Shown: piece by piece, positions 46,591 through 57,412 of the stretch
Layout of the letters: every line of letters begins with the position of its first letter
How positions within the stretch are numbered: position 1 is the stretch's first letter
NCBI GenBank assembly: GCA_009746045.1
Contig: RPFO01000072.1
Span: forward strand, 2,773,971 to 2,837,970
Length of the DNA: 64,000 nt
From: Mesostigma viride
Lineage: Eukaryota; Streptophyta; Mesostigmatophyceae; Mesostigmatales; Mesostigmataceae
Direction: 5' to 3'
The notes under the pieces: model-generated
Seen by the model: the letters and a program-made list of their open reading frames with translations, nothing else
The model's database searches: none
Told to the model about the DNA's origin: nothing
Program-made: the position numbers and the translations under genes

Positions 46591-47033
46591 AGTTAATAAA
46601 CGAGTGGACCTCTCAATGCTCAATGGCCTAACGCATGTGTTTATTACAATAAATCACAAGCCCCGCACCCAACGTGCACAAGGGCATTTAGTATTGTCGA
46701 CAAGCAACGCCCTGCCTGGCCGCCACGTCTGGAGCAGCCGACAGTGGCCGTTGGGCTCTGTGGTGCAGCCTGAGTGGCGCGACGCCACTGCTAGACTCTC
46801 AGGACCTTAGTCCAACATCCGACACCTCAATGTCAGTCCCGAGTGGGTACTGGCGACGCCGTACCGCCAATCCTACTTGGGTACTGGCGTCCGTCACCAG
46901 GACTCGGCTATCGAATAGTCTAGCCTGCCGAATCACATATAGCCGGGACTTCTGACCGAGCCTACACGTGCGAAACCCCAGATAGCACATTGCTATCTGG
47001 TACTTAGCCTATGTCCACGACTAGAGGCTAACT
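46591..47033 (-). repeat. Copia 3' LTR
   Basis: 443 bp from AGTTAATAAACG to GAGGCTAACT. It matches 55474-57412 apart from the inserted hAT-like element and about two base differences. The sequence just inside it (about 47046-47070) is a long T run, which on the coding strand is an A-rich purine tract in the place of a polypurine primer. Confidence 0.92.
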
Positions 47034-47401
47034 CCAGTTTTATTCTTTTTTTTTTTTTTTTTTTTTTTTAAGGCATCAGTGCTGCACCTCCAGTTTTTAT
47101 TCCTTTTTGTTTTTTTCAGGTACTTGGCAATATCATGAATAAGACATTGGTACAGGAAAACTCATATCAGACCACAATGGACGTTGTGAATTAAAGCGCC
47201 CACAGACCCCATTGCCTTTAAATCTGACAGTGTCTTTGAGGTTTCTGAACCTAGGATCCCCTGTTTGTACAAGTCAGTGGAGTGATGAGTGGCTATGGAA
47301 AAACCAGGGGGCACATCAAGAAATTATTATGTTTGTTGCCAAGTTGCCACCAGCTGGGAAAGACCATAGTCTGCACCATTAGTCTGGAGTGCCCTATTTC
47401 A

Positions 47402-48278
47402 TCATCCATTTGTCTGACTAGACAGATAGGGATTCATTGCATCACACAGAAGCTGGTACTGGGTTGCTGCTAATGACGGAATCTTGGTCAATGCGTCAGC
47501 CAGGTTCTCCTCGTCTGGCAGATGCTGCCAGCTGGAAAAATAGCTTGTTTCCTGTTTCAAAATCACCCAGTCCAGATCAGTATGCACAGCAGCAGTCACA
47601 GATTTCTTGTTAAGGAAACTAATGACTGACTGACTGTCAGTGTGTAAGTGAGCATGCACATCAGCCTTGCTGCCAGCCTGAGTTTGCAACCAGGTTAGTA
47701 TGTGCTGAAGGGATCGAGCATGCTGCACAGCAGACACCACAGCACGGCACTCAGCAGAGTTACTGCCAACAGCTTTTCTGCGATGCAATCTGCTGTACCA
47801 CGACACCATGGACATATAGTCTCCCTTGTTGGTAAGGAAGAACACCCCAGCCTCCCTGGCATCCATTTTTGTTATTACCCTACTCTCCATGGAGCTGTCC
47901 ATCAGACAGTTAATGTGAATATCTTCCATGAGGTTGAGTGGATGAATGACAAGGGAAGGTCCAGCCTGTAGTAGCTTCTGGAGATCCTTAGGTTTCATGG
48001 TTTGTAATACTGTGTCATCAATCCTGCTGACCACTGCCAGATGAGGTGCACAGATAGCACTCAGCCACCCTAATTTTCCTTTGACAGTAGCACACATGTG
48101 AGCAGGAATGCACGGAATATCAAGCATGCAGCTCTAGGCATTCTTCTAAGTACTGGGCAGGCGGGGATAGAGTACACACCCACTGTTCCTGTTGCTCTTC
48201 CAGTGCTAGCATTATGCCACAGAACTGTAGGGGTTCTGGCCCCAGCTCTGTCTGCTTTCCAATCTCATATGACTGCTG
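47402..48278 (-). pseudogene. Copia RT C terminus and RNase H
   Basis: Continuation of the copia pol after the LINE insertion. From 48278 the frame reads ELGPEPLQFCGIMLALEEQQ, resembling the copia 'DLGELKYFLGI' segment. A one-base shift near 48130 leads to KGKLGWLSAICAPHLAVVSR and then the RNase H part: MDAREAGVFFLTNKGDYMSM, SNSAECRAVVSAVQHARSLQ, HLHTDSQSVISFLNKKSV and HLPDEENLADALTKIPSL, the usual copia C-terminal signature. Confidence 0.85.
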
Positions 48279-50305
48279 AACCTGCTGAATTAATTAATTA
48301 ATTAATTAAAATCATAGCTCCGTTGGGAGCATATGTAATTCACATAGCCCTGAGAAAGGGGCATCTATGGGTTTGTAATACAATCAGGGCTACAACCTGC
48401 AGGTGGAGGATGTACAACTGTCACCTGCTCTGGGTGCACAAGGTGCACCTGCACCGCCATGATGGTTCATGCCTCCTTAACAAGCACAGGCACCCAGGGG
48501 GGCTTGAGGAGAGGGCCTAGAAGGCCTGCATGACATATGGGGTGGAGGGTATGTGGCTAGGCTATAGCTGGTGTACACATGGCATCTCAGCAGAGAGTAA
48601 CTCCCTGCATAGGCATCGCATGGCTAAATTCTTAATGCATCATCCATGGGAGGTCCCATTGTAGGCTGGGCGCGGCTAGATACTGAAAGCATCATCCATG
48701 GGGGCCATTATGGGCGCACATGCGCGTGGGCCACTTGCAAGGCTAAGCCTATCTAATCTACACTACTGGTATATTCCCTAGCCTGGAGTGGCAGGAGGGG
48801 CCTGCCAGGGCTTGTGGTCAACGTGGATGACCGCCCCCTCCAGTATACCGGCTTCCCCCCTGCACGCTGCCGGAGCTGAAGGTAGGTCGGCCATAGCTCG
48901 CGTCGCCGCTGTTGCTGGGCCAAGGTCAAGTCGTCGTCCAGCGTGAAGCGAGTCTCCGAGAGCTTCTTGCGGCATTTAAGGAACGCCAGCTTGTCCGTCA
49001 TGTACTTAAAGGTGAGGAGCACGGGTGCCGGGCCAGCCTTCCCCCGCGCGCGGGGGAGGCGGACAACCGACATGTCCAGCTCACCAGTGAGTAACATGGG
49101 GGCAAGAATGGCGCGCTTAACTGCCTCAAGGAGACTCGTGGAGGTCTCACCTGCCGGCTGGTCGAAGTGCTTGACGATGACATTGTGGCTGCGCTTGTCG
49201 AGCTCGGCCGCCTCGCGAAGGTCGAGGGCTTGTTGCTTGAGTTGTGCCGCGATGGTGGAGGTGGTGGAGGTGGTGTGATGCTTAAGCAAGTCCGCCCAGG
49301 TGGAGGGAACATCACTGGCCGGGCCAGCAGGTGCCGGCTGGGCAGCGATTTCCTGCACCGCTTGGGCGGTGAGGCCGGCGGTGTCATGCAAGCTCTCAAG
49401 GGCGGTGGCGGTGGCTTGAAGGCGTTGGTCGAGGTCGAGGAGCTGGGCTTTGATGTCGGCAGTGAAGGCGGAAACGGCGGTGGAGGTGGAGGCGGCGGCG
49501 GTGGAAATCTGAGGAAGTTCAGCAGTCAGCGTGCCGCCGATTGCTGAAATGTCGGCAGCAAGGGGGGTCACGTGCTGCTGGAAGGCTTCCGTCAGGATGG
49601 AACGGAGTGTGGGGGCGGAGATGGATGGAGCCCAGATCTCGCCGTCGGAGCGCTTGAGAAGGGAGTTGAGGATGGCGTGCTGGAGTTCGGGGCGCTTGCA
49701 CCCGGGCAGCAGGGTGAGGTGTCGCCAGAGGCGGCCGTCCGGGAGAAGGAGGCGATTGTTCTCGTGGAGATGGAGGCACAGGTCGTAAAGCGAAGCGTAG
49801 TCCCCGAATAAGATGCATCTCATAGCATCGGTCGGAGACGGGTTGGTCCAGTCGTAATCAGTGACCATGAAAGGCAGTTGCCGAAAGCTCGGTTCGATTG
49901 AGGGGCGGGAGGGCCCTCCTGTTTTGTCGGCTGAGCGGGTGCGCTTGGGGTCAGGCGATGCAGATGGCGAGGCGTTAAGCCCGGGAGGTTGCTGGACGAC
50001 CACCAGTGCACGACTAGTGTCGCCGCTGCCTGCCGGACCTGATGGCGGAGCTGCAGCCTGAGCTGCAGACGTATTTTCATTGCCGAGCGCAGCCGCCAGG
50101 CTGCGTTGCGTCGAGGCGCGTTTATTCGCCATATATTGCGTAATTTATATCAGCATGTGCGTCTTAGAAAGACGAAGCGATTGTGATATTCACGGCTAAA
50201 TTCGGTGCTCAAACGTGAAAGTTATGAGCTCCGACAGCCATGGCTACCTCGTGGCCGGAATTTGTGGTGGATGGATTGTGCAATGAACTTGTCAACCTGC
50301 TGAAT
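48279..50305 (-). mobile_element. ORF1-only LINE inserted in copia RT
   Basis: Flanked by the 12-bp direct repeat AACCTGCTGAAT (48279-48290 and 50294-50305). Inside, in minus orientation: a short 5' UTR, a complete ORF1, a ~420 bp 3' UTR, a 3' stem-loop (GCTCC/GGAGC around CAAC, 48317-48330) and a TTAA-repeat tail (about 48291-48308). No RT ORF2 is present. Removing the insertion rejoins the copia reading frame in phase. Like mammalian HAL1 ('half-LINE'), it would need a partner RT. Confidence 0.88.
48753..50132 (-). CDS. L1-type ORF1 protein
   Basis: 459 codons, intact. A basic N terminus (MANKRASTQRSLAAALGNEN) precedes Pro/Ala-rich low complexity. The middle is helical and coiled-coil-like (TADIKAQLLDLDQRLQATAT). 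An RRM-like domain begins KRSHNVIVKHFDQPAGE and includes VVRLPRARGKAGPAPVLLTF. The C-terminal domain, LDDDLTLAQQQRRRELWPTY, resembles the Transposase_22 CTD. This is the layout of L1 ORF1p, an RNA-binding chaperone that forms the retrotransposition particle. The ATG at 50132 follows ACGCAATATATG, a context shared with the second copy. Confidence 0.88.
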   Translation of the reverse strand: MANKRASTQRSLAAALGNENTSAAQAAAPPSGPAGSGDTSRALVVVQQPPGLNASPSASPDPKRTRSADKTGGPSRPSIEPSFRQLPFMVTDYDWTNPSPTDAMRCILFGDYASLYDLCLHLHENNRLLLPDGRLWRHLTLLPGCKRPELQHAILNSLLKRSDGEIWAPSISAPTLRSILTEAFQQHVTPLAADISAIGGTLTAELPQISTAAASTSTAVSAFTADIKAQLLDLDQRLQATATALESLHDTAGLTAQAVQEIAAQPAPAGPASDVPSTWADLLKHHTTSTTSTIAAQLKQQALDLREAAELDKRSHNVIVKHFDQPAGETSTSLLEAVKRAILAPMLLTGELDMSVVRLPRARGKAGPAPVLLTFKYMTDKLAFLKCRKKLSETRFTLDDDLTLAQQQRRRELWPTYLQLRQRAGGKPVYWRGRSSTLTTSPGRPLLPLQAREYTSSVD

Positions 50306-52072
50306 GAACTTGTCAACTTCAGCTCTTGGTCCACAAATCAGTTGGTCATCACCATGCCACACAAACAGGAGCAAGCCAGAGGGTGTGGGCACAGCAAAGA
50401 GACAAGGGTCCAGATCATCATAAGTGGCATTAAGTTTCTTGAACACCTCTTCTGCTGATTTTCTGAAGATAGTGGGAGCACTTTGCAAACCTTCCACCCC
50501 TAGATTTAGGAGTAGATATGGCTCATCAATATCATGTGCCCATGCAGCAGGGGTGGGAACCACATAGACCTGACCCTTCCACACATCTTGCGCTTTATCA
50601 GGGTCCCCTCTAAGGAAAGCCCTTTTGATATCAGTAGCTTTGCAGGCATAATCTTGGCCAGCATTGAGATGGTGGAGGAAGACAGAGAGCAGTATCCTGA
50701 GGGATGTTTGCTGCAGCCCAGGAGTGTAGAGTTCACCCTTGGACAGTTTTGACATGCCTTTTAATTCTGTCACACATGGCCTAGCATGATATATAGGTGA
50801 GCCTACTGGCTGTGCCTTGTGTTTTAGCACAAACTTGAGTCTCAACTTTTTGGCACCTTCTGGAATTTCCCAGACAGGAGTGACAGGTGGCTTATAGTCA
50901 GGATGCTTAGGGTTTGGCAGCACCCACTCTTCGCGGGCTTGGTGCCTAATGGCTTGGATCCATTTTTGAAACCCTTTTTGTGTTTTGCATTGTTGGATTA
51001 GAGCATCATAGTTGTGAGGAGAGTGCATGGCTAAGTCCCACTTTCCAACCCCAAAGGACTGCGGGTGTGGCCTTTGATTGTGCACCTTTTTCTCTAGGTC
51101 AGGGATTTCACCTGGCCCATATTTGATGTTAATGGCCTTGATATAGGCATCTAATCCATGAACCAGTTGGGACAATGGAATCTTGTAGTGATCCAAGGGA
51201 ATGGCTCCTACCCCAGTCACACGCAGCTGGCTAGCAGTGATGGTGACACCTGGGTAAGAGATAAAGGGTTCTCCCAACAAAGCATTGCCCATGTACCCTT
51301 CCACTACCTGGAAAGGTGTCTGGATGCCAAGTATGGGGATCATTACTTGACCCAACACATCTAAGGTTGTTTTGCCTGAAAAATCTTGCACCTGTGTCCA
51401 TGGTGAGGGTGCAAGTTGCAGACCAGGAATGGCTTGTGCACTGATCACACTGACCTGTGCCTGAGTGTCCACAGCTAGGATGCAGGATTCCTGGCTATAA
51501 TCGGAGCACACAGCAGAGACCTTGGCCAAACCTGAGGCTTGTTTAGCCTTGCTCTTGTGAGCCTTATGCAGAGCTGCCAGGGCTTTTTCTAGCTTGGATT
51601 TGAACTCAGCTGGATTGCCTTTGTTTTGCTCTGGTACCTCATGCCTGGTTGAACTCTGCCCAGAGGGACTTACACCAGGTTGTGGGGTGACACGTACCTC
51701 ACTGAGGGGTGGAGGAATGACAGAGGGTGTGGTAGTGCCATCATCAGCTCCTGGTGTTGGAATGCTGGGTGGTTCTGCTTGCTCACCAGAGTTAAGGAGG
51801 GAATCCATGTTCAAGGACTCTTCCCCTGGCACGTCTGCCAAAGGAGGGAAATACTTCTTAACTCTATGACTGCTCACCCTGTGTTTTCTCCCTGTTTCCA
51901 AACTTCGAATATCCATATTTTTTCCTTTTTTGGTCATTCTTAGAACAGTGCACGGACCATACCACATGCCTGTCTTGCCATGTTTGGTTTCTTTGAAATA
52001 TAGGACTTGTTCACCCAGTTGGAATACTGTTCTGGGGTGTGTTATGTCCTTTTCAGCTAGCTTATCAGCCAC
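50294..52072 (-). CDS. Copia Pol: integrase C terminus, protease-like domain, RT
   Basis: In order: integrase C-terminal SH3-like region (EQVLYFKETKHGKTGMWYGP), a linker, and a retropepsin-like segment (CILAVDTQAQVSVISAQAIP, later NALLGEPFISYPG). RT follows: KKLRLKFVLKHKAQPVGSPI; ATDIKRAFLRGDPDKAQDVW with the motif A Asp; GVEGLQSAPTIFR; and LLLFVWHGDDQLICGP with the catalytic DD. The fingers and palm are copia-like but divergent. The protease position after integrase, and the motif DTQA instead of DTGA/DSGA, are unusual. The frame runs into the LINE insertion at 50294. Residues downstream of that point in the open frame are LINE sequence. Confidence 0.82.
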
Positions 52073-53379
52073 TTTAGCCTTACTGTGTTATACAGAGCTA
52101 ATACCTCTGGAGGGTACACACCTGCCTGTAAGCCAATGGGAAGGATTTCCCCCCATGGTGCATGCAACACAGGTCTAAGGTTAAGTGTAGCACAGATTTC
52201 ACTGCACCACAGTGCTCTGTCAGCATAGCTTCCAGATGTGGCTTTCAGGTCAGTGGATTTCGCCACTAAAGTTTTGACTGACCTGATGGTTCTTTCAATG
52301 ACACCCTGCCCTTCATGATCTTGCAATCCAGCAATCTCAATATTAGCATCCCATCCTTCACACTCAGCCAGACAGCTAAACTGTTGATCAAGCAGTATAG
52401 TGTCAACTGGGTAGAATCTGGGCAATGCTATCACAAGTGCTGCACGCAGTTGCTCTTTAGCCATTCCAGGTAGGGGTTCCATGACAGTGAATCTGGACCA
52501 TGTGTCTTTTAGGATCAGATATTGTTCACCATCGATATGCACGACATCACCCACAATTATTCCCCTTTGGGTGGGTGGTGTTGCGACATGCCATTTGGGA
52601 GGTTTTGGGCCATGGAACTGACATTGCTGGCAGTGTTTTCTAGCCAACCTGACAGCATTCCTGAGTCGTGAACCTCCTGCTCTTCTGGCAATCTTTTCTG
52701 CCACCACCTCATGACCCATGGCTATGTGGAGCTGGGTTGCTAGTTCCCTTAAGTCTACTGTGTCAACAGCAGCTGGGGTAAGAGCTTTGAGGTAGGGCAG
52801 TATCACATTATACGTGGAGGAGATTTTCTGAGCTGCCTCAAAATCTAGCAGTCCCTTGTCTTTATCCCCAATGATAATGAGATCATATAAATCCACATAG
52901 GCGTGCTGTGAGGACGTACATCCTTTTGGAGCCTTGTCCTGCCGGTCGCACCACGTGCCGGGGGGCAGATGGCGGGGGTGCTTGCAACCGAAGCAGAGGT
53001 CCACGTCGCCTACTGCGGGGTTCCACTTGCAGTCCGCCCGCTGGTGTCCCTTGGTGCCACACCGGGTGCACTTGTTCTTGGGACCTGCATGGGGGGGCTG
53101 AGCAGTGGGTGCAGGGGTGGGTGGGGCAGGTGTGGGGGGGTGGGCCGCCTCCACTGGTTTGGCTTGAGCTGAGCAGGCTGTCCCGGCTGGCCTTGGGGCT
53201 GGTTGCCCTTGGCCTTCTTGGACTGGCCGCCCTGCTGCCCCCCTAGCTGGCGCTTTTTTCCTTGCCCCTTCCCTTGGGTCTGTTGGACCTTGGGGGTTGG
53301 GGTTGCAGACGGAGCACCTATAGCCAGGGGAGTCAGGCAGTCTTGGATATGGTTCATCCCCGCCCGGAAATCGTTCCAC
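52057..53379 (-). CDS. Copia zinc knuckles and integrase
   Basis: Contains a CCHC knuckle (CTRCGTKGHQRADC) and a second Cys cluster (CFGCKHPRHLPPGTWC). The integrase zinc-binding segment follows (LHIAMGHEVVAEKIARR, then CQQC), and the DDE core is seen as VVHIDGEQYLI, TILLDQQF and GVIERTIRSVK. No Asp-Ser/Thr-Gly motif lies between the knuckles and integrase, where copia protease normally sits. It overlaps Gag in another frame over 53010-53379, and the junction to the downstream frame at about 52075 is a one-base shift. Confidence 0.82.
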   Translation of the reverse strand: MERFPGGDEPYPRLPDSPGYRCSVCNPNPQGPTDPREGARKKAPARGAAGRPVQEGQGQPAPRPAGTACSAQAKPVEAAHPPTPAPPTPAPTAQPPHAGPKNKCTRCGTKGHQRADCKWNPAVGDVDLCFGCKHPRHLPPGTWCDRQDKAPKGCTSSQHAYVDLYDLIIIGDKDKGLLDFEAAQKISSTYNVILPYLKALTPAAVDTVDLRELATQLHIAMGHEVVAEKIARRAGGSRLRNAVRLARKHCQQCQFHGPKPPKWHVATPPTQRGIIVGDVVHIDGEQYLILKDTWSRFTVMEPLPGMAKEQLRAALVIALPRFYPVDTILLDQQFSCLAECEGWDANIEIAGLQDHEGQGVIERTIRSVKTLVAKSTDLKATSGSYADRALWCSEICATLNLRPVLHAPWGEILPIGLQAGVYPPEVLALYNTVRLKWLIS

Positions 53380-55442
53380 AGAGGTTTGAGACCTGCAACC
53401 ACAGTGGCGTACACAGCTTTGTCCAGGTTAGCATTTGACAACCATGAATACAGCAGGTAGCTAGCAGGCAGACCCCTGAGATCAGGGTCCTTTTCTACAG
53501 CCAACCTATAATTCTTGCAATCAGTGGCATAGTCTTGCTTGTTGACCTGGTAAGCATTAAGCCAGTTGAAACCACGGATGGATTCAAACTGTGTCCTATC
53601 CACCAGCAAGTGCTTAAGCTCATCCATGAAGGCTGGCCACAATGCAATTGCTAGGTTAGGTGTCCCAGCCTTTTCTTGGTAAATCTGGACCAAGGTTTTA
53701 ATGGCTGGGGCTGACCTATGGATGGTGGTGGATGCACGCAAGGCACTGAACCAGTTCTGGACATTCAGAGACTCAAAACAGTAGTTCAGGCTAAACAAAA
53801 ATTCCTTGGCCTGTTCCTGGGTGTAACCCTCAGGTAAGCCAGGGATTTCTATTTTAGATTCTTTTTGTTTTGGGTTAAACGTACCTTTGACCGGGTCCTT
53901 CTTTTCAGCCAAGAAAGTCTTGACTGCTTGTTGAAGATCAGCCTCCTCCATGTTCGCCCTGCCCCTTTCCAGCTGGGAGATACTGGCCAGGAGGCCATCC
54001 AGCTGGGTGCGCGACAGGTCGTCCATGGGGTTGGTGGCCATGGTCTTGAGCTGTGCCGTGAGTATGGCAAGCAGCTCTTGGACGTCCCCCTTAAGGGTGG
54101 GTGGGGTTGGGTCCACTGGGGTCCCTTTTGCCACCGCCTTGCTCTTATCTGACTGCCCTGGTGTGGGTGCAGTCTGCTGGGCCTCCGCAGAAGGTGGTTG
54201 TGTTCCAGCTTGCTGTGCTAGTGCAGTGGCTGGTGGTGTTCCAGCTGCAGGCGCAGGGTCTTGTTCCCCTTGCCTTACTCCACTGCTGGTAGGAAAACCC
54301 TTGGCCTGGCCAAGCTGCTGCAGCGCTGCTGCTTGGGCTGCCAGGCCGCCCTCACGGGCTATCATGGCCTCTAGGAGTTTATTCTCCACCACCTTGCGGC
54401 GGTGGAGCTCCTGGGCATCCGGGTCACTTGGGGGTTTGCTGGGGGAGCTGGGGACAGTGCCCTGGCTCTTGCCCTGCAGCACCCTTGGTGACACGGCCCC
54501 TCCAACCACCCTTTGGCTCAAATCAGTGCCAGGGGTGGGGAGGGTATGTGCAGGGAGTGCAGGCGTTTCTGTTGCCTGCATCTTCTCCTGCAGCTTGGTC
54601 AGCTGCAACAGGAGGGAATTGAGTTGGTCCGCTGTTAGCGTGACCCCCTCGTCCCCCTGTGCAACAACCAGCTCATTGAAGAGGCGCTCATGGAGCACCT
54701 CTCCAGCTTGCATGGCAGCCAGCTGCTTTTCAGCAGTCATGTTGCGGGCCGCTGTCTTTTTGCGGTCCCGCTCTTGCTGTGCAAGACGGCGTGCCTCTAC
54801 AAACTGGGCGGCGGCCTGTTCGACCGCCTGATTGAGTGGATTCATCTCAATCTCCCCATCAGAAACCCCTGGGGAGAGGGTGACCTCGTCATCAGACAGC
54901 TGAATGCTGCCGATGACGGGTCCTGGGACCTTCTTGGTCCGCATTTTGAACATGTATGCGTCCCTCTTCAGCTTCCTCTCGTACCCCCCCGCTTTCTGAG
55001 CGGATGAGGGGACGATCGGCACCCCCGCTTGTTCTCCACCGCTTTTGGCTATTCCGCCCTCCTCCTGAGGAGGTTGGGACGGTGCCTTAGCGGGGAGGTC
55101 AGCGGGGCTTGCCTGAGGGCTGGGGGACCGCATACTGCTTACGGATTTTTGCGAGCTAGCTGGGCTAGAAAAAACAGATTTTTCGGCCTGTTCGGCCAAG
55201 GAGGTTACCTGTTTTTGCAGGGCTGCCAGCTGCCGCTCTTGGGCGGCTGCCTTGACGCTTTGCTGAGCCATCGCTGTCGCTAGCTGCCTAGCCACTAGCT
55301 GTTCCTGCTCCGCCTGCGCCCTTCTTGCTTTTTTAATTTTCTTGGCCGCAGCCTTCTCCTCTACTGTTGGCACCGTCTGCCAGCCAGCATCATCTATCCG
55401 CTTCTTTTTGAATTTCAGGCCTGGCATAATAGGATCTCCCAT
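53160..55442 (-). CDS. Copia Gag
   Basis: Starts at the ATG at 55442 (MGDPIMPGLKFKKKRIDDAG), close to the 5' LTR end at 55474. A long basic, Ala/Gln/Lys-rich N-terminal region with likely coiled coils (AAAKKIKKARRAQAEQEQ) and Pro-rich linkers precede the capsid-like domain (about residues 540-720): EQAKEFLFSLNYCFESLNVQ, FNWLNAYQVNKQDYATDC and SYLLYSWLSNANLDK. A basic Gln/Gly-rich tail follows. The reading frame then shifts to the knuckle/integrase frame around 53160-53200; that could be programmed or a mutation. Gag here is unusually long (over 740 codons). Confidence 0.8.
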
Positions 55443-55473
55443 GATTTTGTCTATGGTAAACGACTTTAATTCA

Positions 55474-57412
55474 AGTTAATAAACGAGTGGACCTCTCAAT
55501 GCTCAATGGCCTAACGCATGTGTTTATTACAATAAATCACAAGCCCCGCACCCAACGTGCACAAGGGCATTTAGCATTGTCGACAAGCAACGCCTGCCTG
55601 GCCGCCACGTCTGGAGCAGCCGACAGTCAGTGTACAGCCATACGCAATACGCAATCATACGGGGCCCATGGGTATGGTGTATAATACGCCATACGGGGTA
55701 TAATACGCAAATCATACGGGGACTCTTGAAAATGCTGTTTTTTGCATGGTTCAGGGGGTTCTTCAACATTCTGACCAATCAGGCATGTTTTTTTTGTGTT
55801 CTTGCAACACCACTTGCCTTTATTTAACACATCATCACATAATATTGCCGTTGCCGTCGCTGCATGCCTACAAATACAAGCATTGTACATCTGTTGTTAT
55901 TAATAATGTCTGTAAATAGCACAAAATAACAAAGTTGTATGCACAATCAGTGCACACCTGAAAAGGATAATAACACAAGTAGATATGCATGCACATTGAC
56001 ACTTGCAGTGGTATAGAGATCGCTGCCACCATTACTGTATGTTGAAGTTAAAAAACCATGCCATCACTGCATGGAATGGCTATACTAGGACTGAAATACT
56101 GCACATGGTCAGTCGGCCAACTTGCCAAAAGTAATAAGACATTGTGCCAGAAACAGACATCTTGCCTACTCGTGGTAGGCCACCATGCAATATTGATCTA
56201 CATGAAGCAAGAATCCATACGGGCTGCCAACAATGTGGCTAGCGTGCAGGATAGCATGCATGCCAGCAACCCGACCCAGCTTCCCTAAACCATTAACACA
56301 TATGGTACGGTGGCTGGCTAGCAGCAGCGTGCATGGCTAAATAAGGCATTTATGTGCATCGCGAGTCACACCAAATACCCCGCAGCCTGCGACGTAATGC
56401 CTCCGGCGGCCTCTTGCACTCGCTCACTCTTGCCTCCTTCGCATACGTAGCGCCCATGATATGGCGGGTGCTAGCCTTGCTCGGGTGGTAGAACCCGAGA
56501 ATTTTGCATCCAAAAGTGTGCACGTCACTGAGCTAGTAGTTACCTGTCGGCTGCCCTTTCTTGTTGAGAGTCTGTTCTTTCACGATGTGTGTCCAGACAG
56601 TCTCGAATACGGCCTGCATCTCGTCGGCCCCATTATCATCGTGTTCCATAGACCCACACCATCACCGTCGCTAGCCATGGTGCCTGGATGTCAATTGTGC
56701 TACGATTAAATGTTAGGTGCCAGATGCGCGCCCTTGTTGGCAGACAACATAACTTCGTCTGTTCGTCACCTAATTTCCTCGTCCTTCGTCTCCTATACCC
56801 TAGTCCGACACGCAGCAATCTGCAGCAATGCACGTACAGTCGTACATGCACGGCCAGCTTGGCACCTGCATCTAGTTCCGGCTCCACGTGCCGTCCAAAA
56901 TGATGCCAGAAGCTACTTCGAACGAGGTTCATACGCAAAAAATACGCAAAAAATACGCAAAAAATACGCAAAAAATACGCAAAAAATACGCAATACGCAA
57001 AAAATACGCAAAAAATACGCAGTGCGTATTTTTTTCCCCATTTTCATACGGAAATCTTGCGTATGGCGTATAGTACGCGCCATACGGCGTATTATACGCC
57101 GTATGGCTGTTCACTGCCGACAGTGGCCGTTGGGCTCTGTGGTGCAGCCTGAGTGGCGCGACGCCACTGCTAGACTCTCAGGACCTTAGTCCAACATCCG
57201 ACACCTCAATGTCAGTCCCGAGTGGGTACTGGCGACGCCGTACCGCCAATCCTACTTGGGTACTGGCGTCCGTCACCAGGACTCGGCTATCGAATAGTCT
57301 AGCCTGCCGAATCACATATAGCCGGGACTTCTGACCGAGCCTACACGTGCGAAACCCCAGATAGCACATTGCTATCTGGTACTTAGCCTATGTCCACGAC
57401 TAGAGGCTAACT
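55474..57412 (-). repeat. Copia 5' LTR (split by hAT-like element)
   Basis: AGTTAATAAACG to GGCTAACT, interrupted from 55628 to 57116. Excluding the insertion and one copy of its 8-bp duplication it is about 442 bp, nearly identical to the 3' LTR. With the promoter LTR split, the copia is unlikely to be transcribed normally. Confidence 0.9.
55628..57116. mobile_element. hAT-like non-autonomous transposon
   Basis: 1,489 bp flanked by the 8-bp duplication CCGACAGT (55620-55627 and 57117-57124). The termini CAGTGTACAGCCATACG and, reversed, CAGTGAACAGCCATACG differ by one base. An 8-bp duplication with CAGTG ends fits the hAT superfamily. Both subterminal regions are crowded with CATACG, TACGC and TATAATACGCC words. 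A tandem (AAAAAATACGC)n lies at about 56936-57022. No transposase is encoded. Confidence 0.85.

Larger units (their letters stand above)
46591..57412 (-). mobile_element. Ty1/copia-like element with unusual termini and domain order
   Basis: Complete LTR element on the minus strand, bounded by AGGGC at 46586-46590 and 57413-57417 (5-bp target duplication). The LTRs are 443 and about 442 bp (after removing the insertion in the right one) and differ at about two positions, so integration was recent. It is inserted in the recombinase gene of a DIRS-like element. Two younger elements have landed in it: an ORF1-only LINE (48291-50293) and a hAT-like element (55628-57116). LTR ends are AGTTA/TAACT, not TG/CA. 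Confidence 0.9.
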
